Shown here in pieces: positions 45,270-56,863 of a stretch of 64,000 bases of DNA. Origin of the DNA: Rhodamnia argentea (lineage: Eukaryota > Streptophyta > Magnoliopsida > Myrtales > Myrtaceae); the NCBI RefSeq assembly GCF_020921035.1, contig NC_063156.1, positions 5,394,001 to 5,458,000 on the forward strand, read 5' to 3'. A program made the position numbers and the translations under genes. The notes under the pieces were generated by a model. The model saw only the letters and a list, made by a program, of their open reading frames with translations, was not told the DNA's origin and did not search any database. The first letter of the stretch is position 1; every line of letters begins with the position of its first letter.

Positions 45270-47490
45270 AAAAAACGCAAATAACATAGCAACGAGAGAC
45301 GAGGAAAAGGATAGGACAGAAGTTTTTACGTGGAAACCCAAAATGAGAAAAAATCACGGGACGCCGGTCTATGAATTGTTCTACTATAATAAAAGGATTA
45401 CACTTAACATTTTAATGATGTTTCTCTCACAATAAATCCTTACAATTGCCATAATACACTCCCTTTCTTGAACTCTCATGATCTCTCGTTATTACATATG
45501 TAACACGGACATGCTTCCTTGCAAAATTTTCACGTGTCGGACACGTATCGGTGTCGAACACGCATTGGGCACGCTCGGAGTGAGAGAAAGAGAGAGATAG
45601 AGAAAGGTGTAGTATTGTTGCTTGATGGAGAGAGAAAGAGGGGGGAGGGGAGAAGAAGCGGAGATTCAGGATGAAGAAAATCGGGAAAGAGAGAGAGGCG
45701 TGGGTTAAAATGGAAAGTGAGAAAAAAAAAGGAAAAAACTTAAATTTTTATTTGGGAAAATTCTAAAAAAAATGCCTCAAGTGCCCTCATTTTCTCAAAT
45801 AAAGATACGCGGTGAACCTTGCTTCAAATAAGGGCTGAAGTGCCCTAATTATGTCAAAAGATAGCTTGAAGTGCATATTATTTCAACTAAGGGCCTAAAG
45901 TAACTATATTAGTTTCAAAAAAGGATCCGAGTTATTTTAGCTAGGGACATTTTGGTCATTTACTATTTTATTTTTTTTTTCCTTTTTCTGTTTTTAAGAA
46001 ATTTTGAAAAACAAAAAAAAAAAAAAAAAACAAAAGAAAGGAAGAACACAAGGTTGCCACCCCACCATCGATGGGACGGCGGCCATGGCCATCGAGGTTG
46101 CCGGCCCCTCGGCGAGGGCCGACGACCCTCCGACTAGTGATGAGGGCCTGTTGGCCCTCTCCCGAGCCAAGAGAAGGCTCCGACCCTCACCCAAGTCCGG
46201 CCGAGGGCCGCGGCCATCGGTCGAGACCAAACCGGGGTGGGTTGGCACCATCCGTCTACCCCCGGTCTAGTCCCAACAGATGACCGCTACTCTCGGCCGG
46301 ACTTGGAAGAGGGTCAAGGCCCTCTTCCCACTTAGGCAAGGGCCAGCAAGCCCTCATCGCCGGTCGGCGGGGTGGTCGCCGGCCTCGGCTAAGGCCATAG
46401 GCGAGAGGTCAAAACCTCTCACTTGTGTTTTTGTTTTTTTGTTTTAATTTAATTTAATAAAAATTAGATTAAATTTATATTTTTACGAAAATACCCTCTA
46501 CCGGTCGGAAAGGCCGGGCTCTTATTTGAAACAACTATAATCACTTCAAGTCCTTCTTTGACACAGTCAAGGCACTTCAAACCCTTATTTGAAACAAAGT
46601 TCACTTCATGCCCTTATTTCAAAAAATGAGGGCATTTGAGCCCTTTTTTTGAAAATTTTCCTTTTTATTTTGGTAAGAAGGGGATAATTATTAGAGATTT
46701 TCTCTTATTAAATGTGTAACTTTAAGATCAATATAATCCAACTAAAAAAAATCAAAATAATCATTGTGGATAACATCTTAGGACCAACCTCGATGTAAAA
46801 AATAATCATTTTTATTTATCGAATCATAAAAATGATAATTTATTATGCATATATAAAAAATATTCATTTAATATACAACGTGTCCTAACATGTCGAAAGT
46901 TTTTATTTTTTGAGAAAGTGCATGTCAAAGTGTCGTGTCGTGTCGTGTTTGTGCTACATAGGTTATTACACATTATTGAAGACCCTTATGATATCTCTAT
47001 AGTGTCTTCTAATGCACACAAAATCGTCCACCCAAGCCCTCTTTTTATAGTGATAGTTCTCCAACCAAATTAGAATTGTCCCTAATTGATTTTGCAATCA
47101 CCTCTTGATTAGAAATCTTCCCAATTGATTGTAATTTCTCTAATTTGGGTAAGGATGTTGCGAGGTAACAACACCATTACAAATGGCCATGCAAAAGGAA
47201 TTGTCCGGTTTCCTTTGATAAAGCCTCTGGTGGAGGCACCACCGTTACTTTCCAAGAGAGTAATAGTGCTGTTATCCTATCATTTTCCTTTTGGCAATCA
47301 CCAAAATTGATTCCATCACGACATTCTACCTTTTCAGCGTCCTGCCATAATAGGAATCCTTTCGATTAGGTATTCTTGACGAGCAATCATCCGGATATTT
47401 CAAATCAAATTCCGAGCATGTTGGGCTATTCCCAATAATTTTGACAAGGTAAATTGAGTTAACTTCTTATCTCACATTGAGAGAAGTCAC
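45270..47490. mobile_element. LTR-like fossil split by later insertions
   Basis: 45,280-45,490 (TTTTTACGTGGAAACCC, then CACGGGACGCCGG and ACAATAAATCCTTACAATTG) and 46,950-47,480 (TTGAAGACCCTTATGATATC, then CCACCCAAGCCCTCTTTTTA) together read like the two halves of a long terminal repeat of a plant Copia-like retrotransposon. Between them lies the inverted-repeat element 45,754-46,661 plus other repeat sequence. No internal genes are present, so at most this is a broken, solitary LTR fossil. Divergence suggests it is old. The family call rests on memory of similar plant LTRs. Confidence 0.35.
45754..46661. mobile_element. long inverted-repeat non-autonomous DNA element (copy 2)
   Basis: 908 bp starting GGGAAAATTCT and ending AGAAAATTTTCC-like text (GAAAATTTTCC). 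The two arms are inverted complements over more than 150 bp, each with several imperfect 37-40-bp repeats of CAAATAAGGGC.TGAAGTG. Nine-base direct repeats TTTTTATTT flank it exactly (45,745-45,753 and 46,662-46,670), as expected for Mutator-type transposition, though T-rich repeats can arise by chance. The core (about 46,055-46,420) is GC-rich and built of GGCCGGCGAGGGC-type words, unlike the AT-rich core of the relative at 382-945. No transposase. Confidence 0.7.
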
Positions 47491-48204
47491 TATCCATGAA
47501 AACAAAGAAAAGTGTGAGGATAAAGCATTTCATGAGATTCCTCACGGTAAGATTTTGTGTGGATTCGATGCATCACTGATTGAGTGATCTCGATCCTCGA
47601 CTGTCAGATTACGCGTCGCACCTGTAGGGTCTGCAAGTACAGGTCTTGAGATTCACTTGATCCATGACAGACCGATTTTAGAAAAAAGAGAATCCGAGAA
47701 ATTCGGTTTACATTTCATACCACCAGGAGGGATATAGAAATCCAACGAATGGAACAAAGGAAACTGAAGTCGAACTACGCCCAAGTAGCTTCTGATTATG
47801 AAGATTTCTATCAAGCCGAATGAAGTTGCTAAAGGTCACTTCCTCTCTGGCCCAAAGATAAGTACAGACTTCTGCCCAAAATGCAAACGTGAGAACCCAA
47901 GACTTGAACAAGCGCTCTCTATCTAGACACTTAGAAATGGCGAGGGTCAGTTCAGTTTAGTGATGGAAAACTTCCCGAGTCTTCCTTCCACGATTCCCAC
48001 GATCACAGAAGTAAAAGATCAACTGGGAAAAAACCAGAGAGAGTGGAAGAGACCAGCAGTTTCTCTGGAGCACGTTGTGTTCAGACATTTCCTGGTTCTG
48101 AAAGCGTCTGCCCGAGTCAGGACATTGTGTAAGCGGTCCGGTCGTCTCGTCATGCACGTGTCAGTGGACCTAACATACAAGCTTCTGGTCAACTGGTTCC
48201 ATTG
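47491..48204. other. 3' flank of the membrane protein gene
   Basis: Spacer and presumed 3' UTR of the minus-strand gene that ends at 48,205. Nothing else was recognised. Confidence 0.35.
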
Positions 48205-50066
48205 CTAGCTCCCAATGGATGTTGAAAGACAGTGGAGGTGCAAGGAGTGGTCGTGCTGTTGATGGAGAGGCTGAGAAACGGGCTCTTTAGGACAAGGCGG
48301 TGGGGGCGGCGGTGGCATTGGAGGAGGGGGAGGAGGAGCAGGGTGGGCGAGGAAGGTGGGTATTTGCTCTCCGGGCATCAACACCGATACACCATTTGCA
48401 TACACGCTCATCTGCTCAAACATGTAAAACAATCAAAGATTTGATCCATATCACATATTATACAAGAAATATGGCATATACCTTGCTAGATATGAATATG
48501 ATATGTGTTGAAACTATATCATATTCTCAAAGATTGCTCGAGCCGGTTTAAGATTAGACCTGATAATGAGCCTGGCAACCCACGGGCTCATCAAGAGCCC
48601 GGCTCGATCCACAAGGGCCTGACGGGCAGGGTTTGGGTAAAGCGTATATTAACAAGAAAGCCCAGCCCGGCCCCTTTGTAATAATAGGCGGGCTCAGGCA
48701 AAATTTTAAGCCCAACTCGATTGTCCGGCCTATGATCACCTCTATTCTATTCAAGATTAACTCTACACCAATTAATAATTCCACCGTACAGTTATGGAGA
48801 AAGCAACAAAGACAAAAACAATAGTAAAATACAACATCATTTCTAACAAACATGGCGACATACTGAAATCCATAATTTTTCTAACAGGAGCAGCTTGGGA
48901 GTTGTTGCTAGGCACAAAGGGGAGCACGAATTCCGGAGCATGTCCAATAAAATAAGATCCTAGAAAATGATCAATCAAGACGCTCATGCCGTCATATTTA
49001 ACGAAAGATCTCCGTCTAAACCAATGTCGCCGTGTACTTATTAAGCGTAATCAACATTACATAGTATAATTTTAGCAACATCGGCTGTACCCAAAACAAG
49101 AAAAGTCGAGAAAATTAAGACCGGCGAGCTCTGTGAAAAGAAGGGTTATCCTTATCGTTGCGTTACAAGTCATTTAAGAGTCATGCAATGAAATTTAGGG
49201 ACCGCGAAAAATGCGACGGACTAGAAAAAGAGAGATTGCACGTGGAACGGGAATTACGGCAATTAGAAAGTCAAAACCGAAACGACAATAAATCTAACCT
49301 GGGTAACATAGAAGATTTTAATGGGCACGTGAAGATGTTTCCTAGATTTCCAAGATCTAATTATGATTATTTAATTTGTTTTTCTTGGAGTTGGGAAGTA
49401 AATCCCCTTATGCACGCCGGGACTTATGTTACCCGCGTAAGGACAACATGGATTATTGTCTCGAGACTTAATGTTCAATAATGAATCTAGTGTACGTAGT
49501 TTATTGGGATTCAACACACGAAACCAATGGACAAAACAAACCCTCGTGGATCTTCCATGCTTGCAAGAAATTTGCAAAAGAATATAAACATATATATACT
49601 TATGCTATTTAAAAGAAGGAATCAGTAAAAAATTAATTGTACGTATTTGCATCATCTCCCTACTAATCATCAAACACAAAATACAGAGAGCAGAGCAGAG
49701 AGAGAGAGGGGGGGTTACTTTGGGAGAAGAGAGAAGATGAAGCTTCTGCGGCAACGCTATTTGAGACTCCACGTCCGAACGCGTCGTACTCCGACCAGGA
49801 GAAGAATCCGACGGGGTTGGCGGCGGCGGCGGCGACGACGACGACGAAGTTGTGCGGCTCCTGAGGAACCTCTCGAAGATGGCCATGAGGAGGAACATGG
49901 AGATGAGGATGGCCGTGGCCACGAACCCGAACGACACCGCGTTCACCGAGTCGTCGAAGTGCGTCCACCGCTCCTGCCTCTCGGCGTACATGGTCTCCGG
50001 AGCCACCACCGACATCGGCGGCTCCGCCGAGCCCCCCAATCCACGGTGGTGTTCGCCTCCGCCCAT
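48205..50066 (-). CDS. plant single-span membrane protein of unknown function
   Basis: Two exons on the minus strand, 50,066-49,719 and 48,411-48,205, joined in phase 0 (CCCAAA|GTAACC, TTTGAGCAG|ATGAGC), give 184 aa. Exon 1 encodes MSVVAPETMYAERQERWTHF, the conserved DDSVNAVSFGFVATAILISM, and one membrane span at about residues 43-65, followed by a Ser/Pro-rich stretch and QKLHLLSSPK. Exon 2 continues with MSVYANGVSVLMPGEQIPTF and LAHPAPPPPPP. The order (TM segment, SPK-M-x-VYA-GVSVLMPGE-IPTFIAHPAP) is that of an uncharacterised plant family I recall, which is why two frames 1.3 kb apart are treated as one gene. The intron holds a small MITE. Read alone, either exon would look spurious. Confidence 0.8.
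48555..48744. mobile_element. hAT-like MITE in the membrane protein intron
   Basis: About 190 bp with inverted ends TAGACCTGATAATGAGCC and (complement) TAGAGGTGATCATAGGCC and an interior rich in GGGC/GCCC words (GCCCAGCCCGGCCCC). This composition is typical of plant hAT-type miniature elements. No clear 8-bp duplication was found. Confidence 0.5.
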
Positions 50067-50790
50067 TGCTATCTTCACTTGGAAAGCTAAAAGAGCTGCT
50101 AGGGATATTTCACCAGGACCCTGAAGAAGAAATTATATAAAGCTCGCTCACGAGGGAGAGGGGAGAGAGAGAGAGCGCTTTAGCTGGTTTGCACTGAAAA
50201 GGAAACGACTTCACGAGGAGAGACGCTATTTCCTAGGTCAATTATTCTATTTTAGCGTACCTATGGATTGTCCTAAAATAATAATTTAATTTTTTTTTAG
50301 TCTACTAATTTATAGGAACAATTACAATTTCCTTAATTGATTGTTTAATGATTGTCGTAAAACAATAATCCACAAGGGAACGAATTGGTAGCCATTTTGA
50401 TCGTTTGAAAGTAATATAAAGTTAAGAGTCGTTCGCTCACGAGTCACGACAGAAGTAACTAAACTAAATCTCCTTAATTTTTAGCTTTTAGGAGTTACGA
50501 TTCGAGATAAGCTCGCTAAATGCTATTTGTTCAAACTCGCCAGAAAATTGTCTTTGCGCTTTTGTAGCTCAAGTTGGACTCGGACGGGCTCGCGAGCTAC
50601 CGGATTCATGATCTGCCGATGCCCACCCGACTAGAGGGACTTTACGACAAAATGCACGTGATTACCACATGCTTACATTGCAGAATTGGCCCGCAAAGTA
50701 CCCTGAAGCTCCAAACATAAGGTCTAAATCGTTCCTTGAAAAATTTTCAAACCTTCTTATTAGATACTTGAACAAGGCATATTTGAGGGA
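50067..50790 (-). promoter_or_regulatory. leader and promoter side of the membrane protein gene
   Basis: Contains a GA tract at about 50,158-50,175, CT-rich on the gene's strand, probably in the 5' UTR. AT-rich sequence follows. No clear TATA box was identified. Confidence 0.35.
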
Positions 50791-51116
50791 CAATTATCCG
50801 ATCAATTTTAAATCTATTGTACGGATTTCAACTCAGCCCAAAACTTATCAATTTTATTAATTTACTCACAAACCTTTTTAGGAGCTTCAATATAGTCATT
50901 CTAGTTAATTTTTGTTAGAAGTTGCTGACGTAGTAGTGTGTTACGAACAAATGGCCGACAACAACTAGATCATTACAATAGCGATTTACGGTAAAAATTA
51001 ATTAGAAGGACTACATTGAAATTTTACACAAATGTTTAGACTAAATTGCAAAATTGAAGATCTTATAACTGAATTAGCATCCATAAAATAGGTTTAAAAT
51101 TGATTGGATAATTTTT
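50791..51116. mobile_element. MITE with ~33-bp inverted ends
   Basis: Left end CAATTATCCGATCAATTTTA and right end TAAAATTGATTGGATAATTT are inverted complements over about 33 bp with about 4 mismatches. The interior is non-coding. The degenerate element at 80-345 belongs to the same family by shared terminal and subterminal wording. Confidence 0.65.
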
Positions 51117-53652
51117 CGGACGTACTTGTTATATTCTCAACTTTTTATGATTCTTATATTACGATAGTTATCCATCGTTCCCTTTTTTTTTTTGTCTAAT
51201 CAAGATAAGTTAACCACATACTACAAATTCATAAGACTTCACCCTAAGATGTGTTTCTTTTTTTTCCTTTTTTTAATCGGCGTATATCGAGATAAGTACT
51301 TTTTCTCGATTGCCCGACTGCGATCCTTGGACCGTCTAGAAAAATTTGGTCTATTGCACACATAATTATGACACGATGATAAATTATAATCCTTAATTCA
51401 TCGGTAATCGTTCGTCGTAATCCACGAAATGGTCGACATGATCGCTTTCTCTCTGCCCCATGAAACGGGAACACATGGGAGCGACACTAGGCTTATGGGC
51501 TATAGCTACCCCACTAGCCAAGAGGGGCATTTTGGCAAATAACCTCTTTACGTCTTTTGAAACTAGATAAATATTACTTTTGCCAATTTGATTTGGAATA
51601 TAATGTTTGAATAAACTCCTTTTTTGGAATATGTCTCGCTTTCTAAATACATTTAGTAAACTAGATATAGTATAATTAGCGACCGCATACGATGTTGTTA
51701 TAGCTCGTGGTCATTCTTTTTACAAAACGGAATATCCGGCACCAACCCTTTTCGTTCACCTGATTTTTCAAGGATGCATGCACGGACCCGTCTTTGTACA
51801 TCATATAAAGCTTCATTCATCGCGTGATGAATGTGACTGCCACTTCTCAAGATTACTCTAGCTATGAGACCTTGTGATTTGAATGCTTGATTTGAGCATA
51901 AATATCGAACTCTTTTTCATTGCGGGAAATTAACTGGATTCCATATATCACTATTGGTTTCACCCATATGGACTGGATTAACCAAAATTTTTGAACCGAT
52001 AGCTGGAATTAGTGGTCCCTCCCTTCATCACCTTGACCAATGCTAAGCACATGTAACATTGTGATGGCCATGATGGAAATTGAGCCTCTCTTTTGAAACA
52101 ATCAAAAGAACTTTCCTCCTTTCCTAAAACCATTTAAAAAAAAAAAAAAAACACCTCTTGTTTGTGCTCCTTTGTTGTCTGGATTAATTTTGGTTAAATT
52201 ACAAAATACATGCCTTTCCCTTAATGACGCTTTACCTAAAAAGATATGCCTGTTCCCTTAATTGTAGAACCTGTCTTTGCACCCCCCTCTTTCAAAACCC
52301 CACACACAATGTGACATATGTATTTTTTCTTATCTTGGGTTATTGCAACATACGGAGTAATAAACATAGAAGAAGTTGATCCTATCGTTTTACCCCTTGG
52401 AAATGTGCAAAATGAAAGAACAAATTCGAAAAGACATGCACGGCTCGTCGTGTTCGGATTGGTGTGGTGGAGAAAATCATCGATTACATCATAAGGGCAA
52501 TGAATTATACGGGATAAACTCGATGAACAACAAAATGTATTATTTCATTGTTTTATTCCATGGGGTTCGAATGAGTATAAAAATATAAAATAAAATTGGT
52601 CACTAAAGTTTAAAGTGACCATGTTGAGACATTGGGTGACATGACATGGACTCATTCCAATGCGCTAAGAATGCCATATCCCTGTGAAGATTTGATGGGA
52701 TTTGTGGGAATAAAATGAGACCCTAGTGTTGGCCTATGTGATTATTCTAATGGCCCCTCATCAAATGACATTGAGATCTACCTTTACGAGACTAATTAAA
52801 AATAAAATAAAGACTAACATTCGTTGATCAAACAAGCACACGGACAGTACTCAGCACTCGAAAGTCTAGGGTTTACTAACTTCGCTTCAATATTACATCC
52901 GAATTGCATTGTGTATTTAATTGGCTTTTGAGGATCTAGATACGTTCTTATTTCATCGGCTATTCTTTACGATCCGGATGTCGTTCTGTTGAACTCTTAA
53001 GAATAAGAAGGTATTGAAATACGAGCATTAGGTGTGTGAAATCATGTCTGATCGTACCGTGTCGAAACAGACGGCTATATGGACACATTTTCACCCCGAA
53101 ACGTGTCGAGTCCCGTCTTGATTCATGCATGAACGAGGGAAGCGGGCGAGACACGGTTTTTCTTCTTCTTTTTTTTATCATTGCATAAACGGTCGTAACA
53201 CGAATCCGTTTATACCGAGTCTCACTCTATTTAATTATGTATTGTGTCGTATCGTGTCGTGTTAGAGAGCTATTCTGTCACGGTCTAAAAGAGCAGGATA
53301 GGGTCACATGTGGCCCGTGACAAGTTTTGGGCTCACGTGAGCGACCTCTCTTTTTTCCACTGTTTCTCTGCTTCGGGCCGTCCGCTTTTGATTTCATCTT
53401 TCTCTACTTTTCATGGTGAAAACAGCACCATACCGGTCTTTCTCGGGCTGTCGTGTTTCCTGACACACGCGCATTGGGCCCACCTCCTCCCGCCATCGGG
53501 ATGGAGAGGCGGGGCCCAGCCTGTGGGGCCCATCCATTTTTTTTCGTTTTTAGCAGACGGGGCCCATTAATATAACGAGCATCATCTTTGCCCATCCTGT
53601 CTTGTCTTTTTTTAATGGGGGTGTCAACCGCTCGGGGTATCCACGATATCCG
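51117..53652. other. AT-rich intergenic sequence
   Basis: About 2.5 kb with no recognisable gene. Short GTGTCG/ACACGA-rich text at about 53,040-53,260 resembles similar text at 45,530-45,570 and 46,920-46,950 and may be another repeat family. A GC-richer patch at 53,310-53,600 has no protein-like frame. Confidence 0.4.
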
Positions 53653-53835
53653 TACTCAAATTCATTTCACCGTATTTCCGACACAATGTTGTGTCTCGCA
53701 AGTGGCTATCCGTCGAGAATTTTTAAATATTCATGTATTGAGAACTTTGTATAGGAGATACTCAAATTCATTTCGTTGTATTTCCGACACTATGTCGTAT
53801 CTCGTGAGTGACTGTTCAACGAGAATTTTAGGTAT
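53653..53835. repeat. imperfect tandem duplication, ~106-bp unit
   Basis: TACTCAAATTCATTTC begins both copies (53,653 and 53,759). Each continues with GTATTTCCGACAC.ATGT and a CGAGAATTTT block. Copy 2 is shorter. Non-coding. Confidence 0.65.
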
Positions 53836-54205
53836 AGAAACTTAAATAGGCAACAGAAAATCCCGATTCACCGGTCTCGATCATTTACTTTGCTTCTCTC
53901 TATTTTTCTTAAACGGAACTCCAATGTAAGCGAAGACATTGAGAAATTTTGAACATCTACTAAGGAATAGAAATATGAGGGGTTTCCTGAAACATGCTAT
54001 GAGGTTCTATTGCTACGTTTGGTTCGGTATTGGAAAAATTATTTGGGGAGATGCAAAGACTTTTAGGTGAAATGGCTTTTATGAAATACAGAGTGTGTTC
54101 GATAAATAATGTTGAAATTATTTTTGTGAAAATAAAAACAAAAAAGAAAAGGACAAGGACAAGGGTGAACAAGAAGCAAATTGAAAGCGTCGAAGCCTGT
54201 AAATC

Positions 54206-54536
54206 GGAAAATTACCGAAATTTGTTTAGATCTATTATAATTATGTCAATTCAGTCATGAGTTTTTTGCATGTGTCCCAATTCGGTCCATTTGGCCGTGT
54301 CACCCAATCTTGGGTGAGGCTAAATAAGGGTAGGGAAGCCCTTGTTGGTCACCGACCACGGGGATGGGGGAGGAAAAAAAGATAGAGAAAGAAAAGAAAA
54401 GAAAGAAACAAATAAATAATATATATTCTAGGTTGAAAAATAAATAATATTAAAAATTTCCTTGTAAGCATTACCTAATGATTTAAAACCGAATTGACAT
54501 AATTACAATATATTTACGAATTTTTGATAATTTTCC
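54206..54536. mobile_element. MITE with ~50-bp inverted ends
   Basis: Left end GGAAAATTACCGAAATTTG continuing to TTATGTCAATTCAGT, and right end whose complement reads GGAAAATTATCAAAAATTCG continuing to TTATGTCAATTCGGT. The arms pair over about 50 bp and the element is about 330 bp long. The centre is purine-rich and non-coding. Terminal GGAAAATT is shared with the elements at 382 and 45,754, so a related terminase specificity is possible. Confidence 0.7.
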
Positions 54537-55799
54537 CATAGATAACCCCAAATCTCGCTAACCTTTAGGTGACCTAGGCGAGGTGGCATCAAGAGTCGTG
54601 CGGCCTCAGCATCCCTCGCCCAAGGTCACAAAACCAAATCTCGCTGGCTCGAGGGCACGTGACCCATATCTTGCCGGACCTCGAGGGGCAAGAGATTGTG
54701 ACAACAAAGGTAGCATTACCTCCCTTGCCCTTGTCGGAGGTCGCAAAACCTATATCTTGCTCGTCGGAGGTGGCGGATGTTCACGGTCAAGAAGGGAGGC
54801 CTCTCGGTCAAAGAGGGAGTCTAAGCCGAGGAGGATATCAAGGATTGGAGTTTCGATTTGATAGAGTGTGACCTGTTGTTGAGGGAGCGCTTGAGGATTG
54901 GAGTGATTGGACAAGGTGGCAAAGAGGCAATTACAAACTCGAAAAGGTCAAAACGATATGACTTATAATATCGGATCTTGACAGAATGGGAATATACACC
55001 TCTGGATGACCGAAGAACCGAAAGAGCTAATGGTATAATATTGGGTCTCCCCATCCCGCGAGATCATAAAAGGTTGTATTAAGATTTCGATCGGTTAATC
55101 CATTGCAAAACATCAAAGAATGGCTGAAAATAGATACAAAAATCATTATGATTTGTTGTTTGTTCCCGAAAAAGTTTTATCCACTAAAGGACGTAGGGAA
55201 TTAAGAATTTTAATTTGTTTCAATTCGAGGAAGAGAAATGGTATTCATAAATGAGAATGCATGCTACGAAAGAGAGGGTCGAGTCCGATACATCAACCGT
55301 CTACTCAATATCTTTAGGAGAGTCCTTCAAGTAACTTGAGAGGATATATTCAACAATCTTAGACTTCTTCGACCATCAAATACTCATAAGAAATCATTAA
55401 ATTCAAACAGTTATTGAATTGAAAAAAAAAAAAACCCTACCGGGATGTCACTATTTGAATAAAATTTTACTAAAGATTACATTTATGATCATAAATAATC
55501 CATTTTTGCTACAACACCAATTGCTCTAGCTAACTGTTCAACATTTCCAAGCGTGAAAGGGCATTCATCCGGGACTCGAGGTTAACCAACGAACTTGATC
55601 ACCACCTCGCTTGCCATACTCTTTGTTCTTCAACGATTTGACTTCCTTGCAGATGGAAGAAGATGAACGAACTCTCTCCCACCCTTTCAGTCAATTTCTA
55701 AATGGAGAAGTTGGAAGAACACTAACGAGGGCAAAATAGGAATTCAAAATAAAATAATGAGGGCAAAGTTGGAAGAAAAATAAGTTTATTAATGCTGAC
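54537..55799. other. repeat-derived spacer with GC-rich block
   Basis: 54,560-54,860 is built of GGCGAGG/CTCGCC/GAGGTCGC words like those in the cores of the elements at 45,754 and 55,800 and at 57,100-57,210, so it is probably transposon debris. The remainder is AT-rich with no gene. Confidence 0.4.
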
Positions 55800-56855
55800 T
55801 AGGGGTGTCAATAGTTCGGTTTGGTTCAGTTTTTAAAAAAACTGAACCGAACCGAACCATTAAGAGATAAGCTTAAACCGAACTATATCTTTTGTTGAAC
55901 TGCATATGAACCAAACTAAAAATTCAGTTCAGTCCAATTTGGGGTAGTTCAGTTTTTGGGTTTTAGAATGAAAATAGAGAGAGAACGTGCGCATCATTGT
56001 CATCAAGATGCGTCGGACTTTATGCCCCCAAGAAACCACAAAAGGACACCCTCACTCACTCACTTATTTCCCATAATACCCCCATCCTCCTTCCACCATA
56101 GGAGGACACCCACAGCAAGCAACGGCGACGACACACCGTCCGGATCGCGATGACCCTCGACACCACCGACCTCCGGGGCTCCGTCACGGGCGTCTTTCTC
56201 ATCCTCCAGCACGCCACCTGCCTTGAGATCTTCGTCTTCTTCACTTCTGTCTTTGGTCGATTCCCTCAAATCTCGACCCCTAGGGTTTCTCCAAAATCTG
56301 CTGCAAGGTGTCGTTCCACCAAGCCCTTGTCCATCTTCCCGCACGACTTCTTCGTCTTCTTCAACACTCGCACCTTCGACTTTATCGTTTGCACTAAGCC
56401 CTCCAAATGCTTTGCGAGGTTAATTGATGCCCGATTTGGACATGCTTCTCGATAGCCTAGATTTGGTGAGGCGAGGATCGGCGACCATCGCCGGCCACCG
56501 CTAAGGCTCGTGACGCCCTGTCCTATGTCCGCGAGGGGGCTGCAACCCCTCGCCCGTCGCCCGCGAGCCGATGGGCCGGCGGGGGTCGCCGATCCTCAGC
56601 CAATGCTGGTGGCTCCGCCGGCCCTCAACCACCAATAAGTAAAAACAAAAAAAAAAACAAAAGAAAAGAGTATCATATCATGAAATAAAGAAGCATGTAC
56701 GGTTCGGTTCGGTTAACCATTGAACCGAACTAAAAAAACCCAAACTGTTTAGAAGGAATTGGTTATTTTCATTATCTGAACCAAAAACTAAACCGAACTG
56801 AAAAAACACAAAAATTCGGTTCAATTCAATTTTCGGTTCAGTTTTGACACCCCTA
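55800..56855. mobile_element. 1,056-bp non-autonomous hAT element with GC-rich cargo
   Basis: Ends TAGGGGTGTCAA and TTGACACCCCTA are exact 12-bp inverted repeats. They are flanked by 8-bp direct repeats ATGCTGAC (55,792-55,799) and ATGCTAAC (56,856-56,863) that differ at one base. Both ends continue with GGTTCGGTT/AACCGAACC-rich subterminal repeats. An 8-bp duplication, TAGGGGTG termini and short subterminal repeats together define a hAT element. No transposase is present. The interior (56,050-56,640) is unusually GC-rich, with overlapping open frames on both strands and a GGCGAGG-type block, and may be captured host sequence. Confidence 0.8.
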
Positions 56856-56863
56856 ATGCTAAC

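Noticed and set aside
53310-53570. 86-codon frame on + in a GC-richer patch
   Set aside because: Composition and context give no support; no conserved motif seen.
56060-56455. Overlapping frames on both strands inside the hAT element, as host genes
   Set aside because: They lie wholly within a transposon bounded by target duplications; at best captured fragments, so not called as genes.
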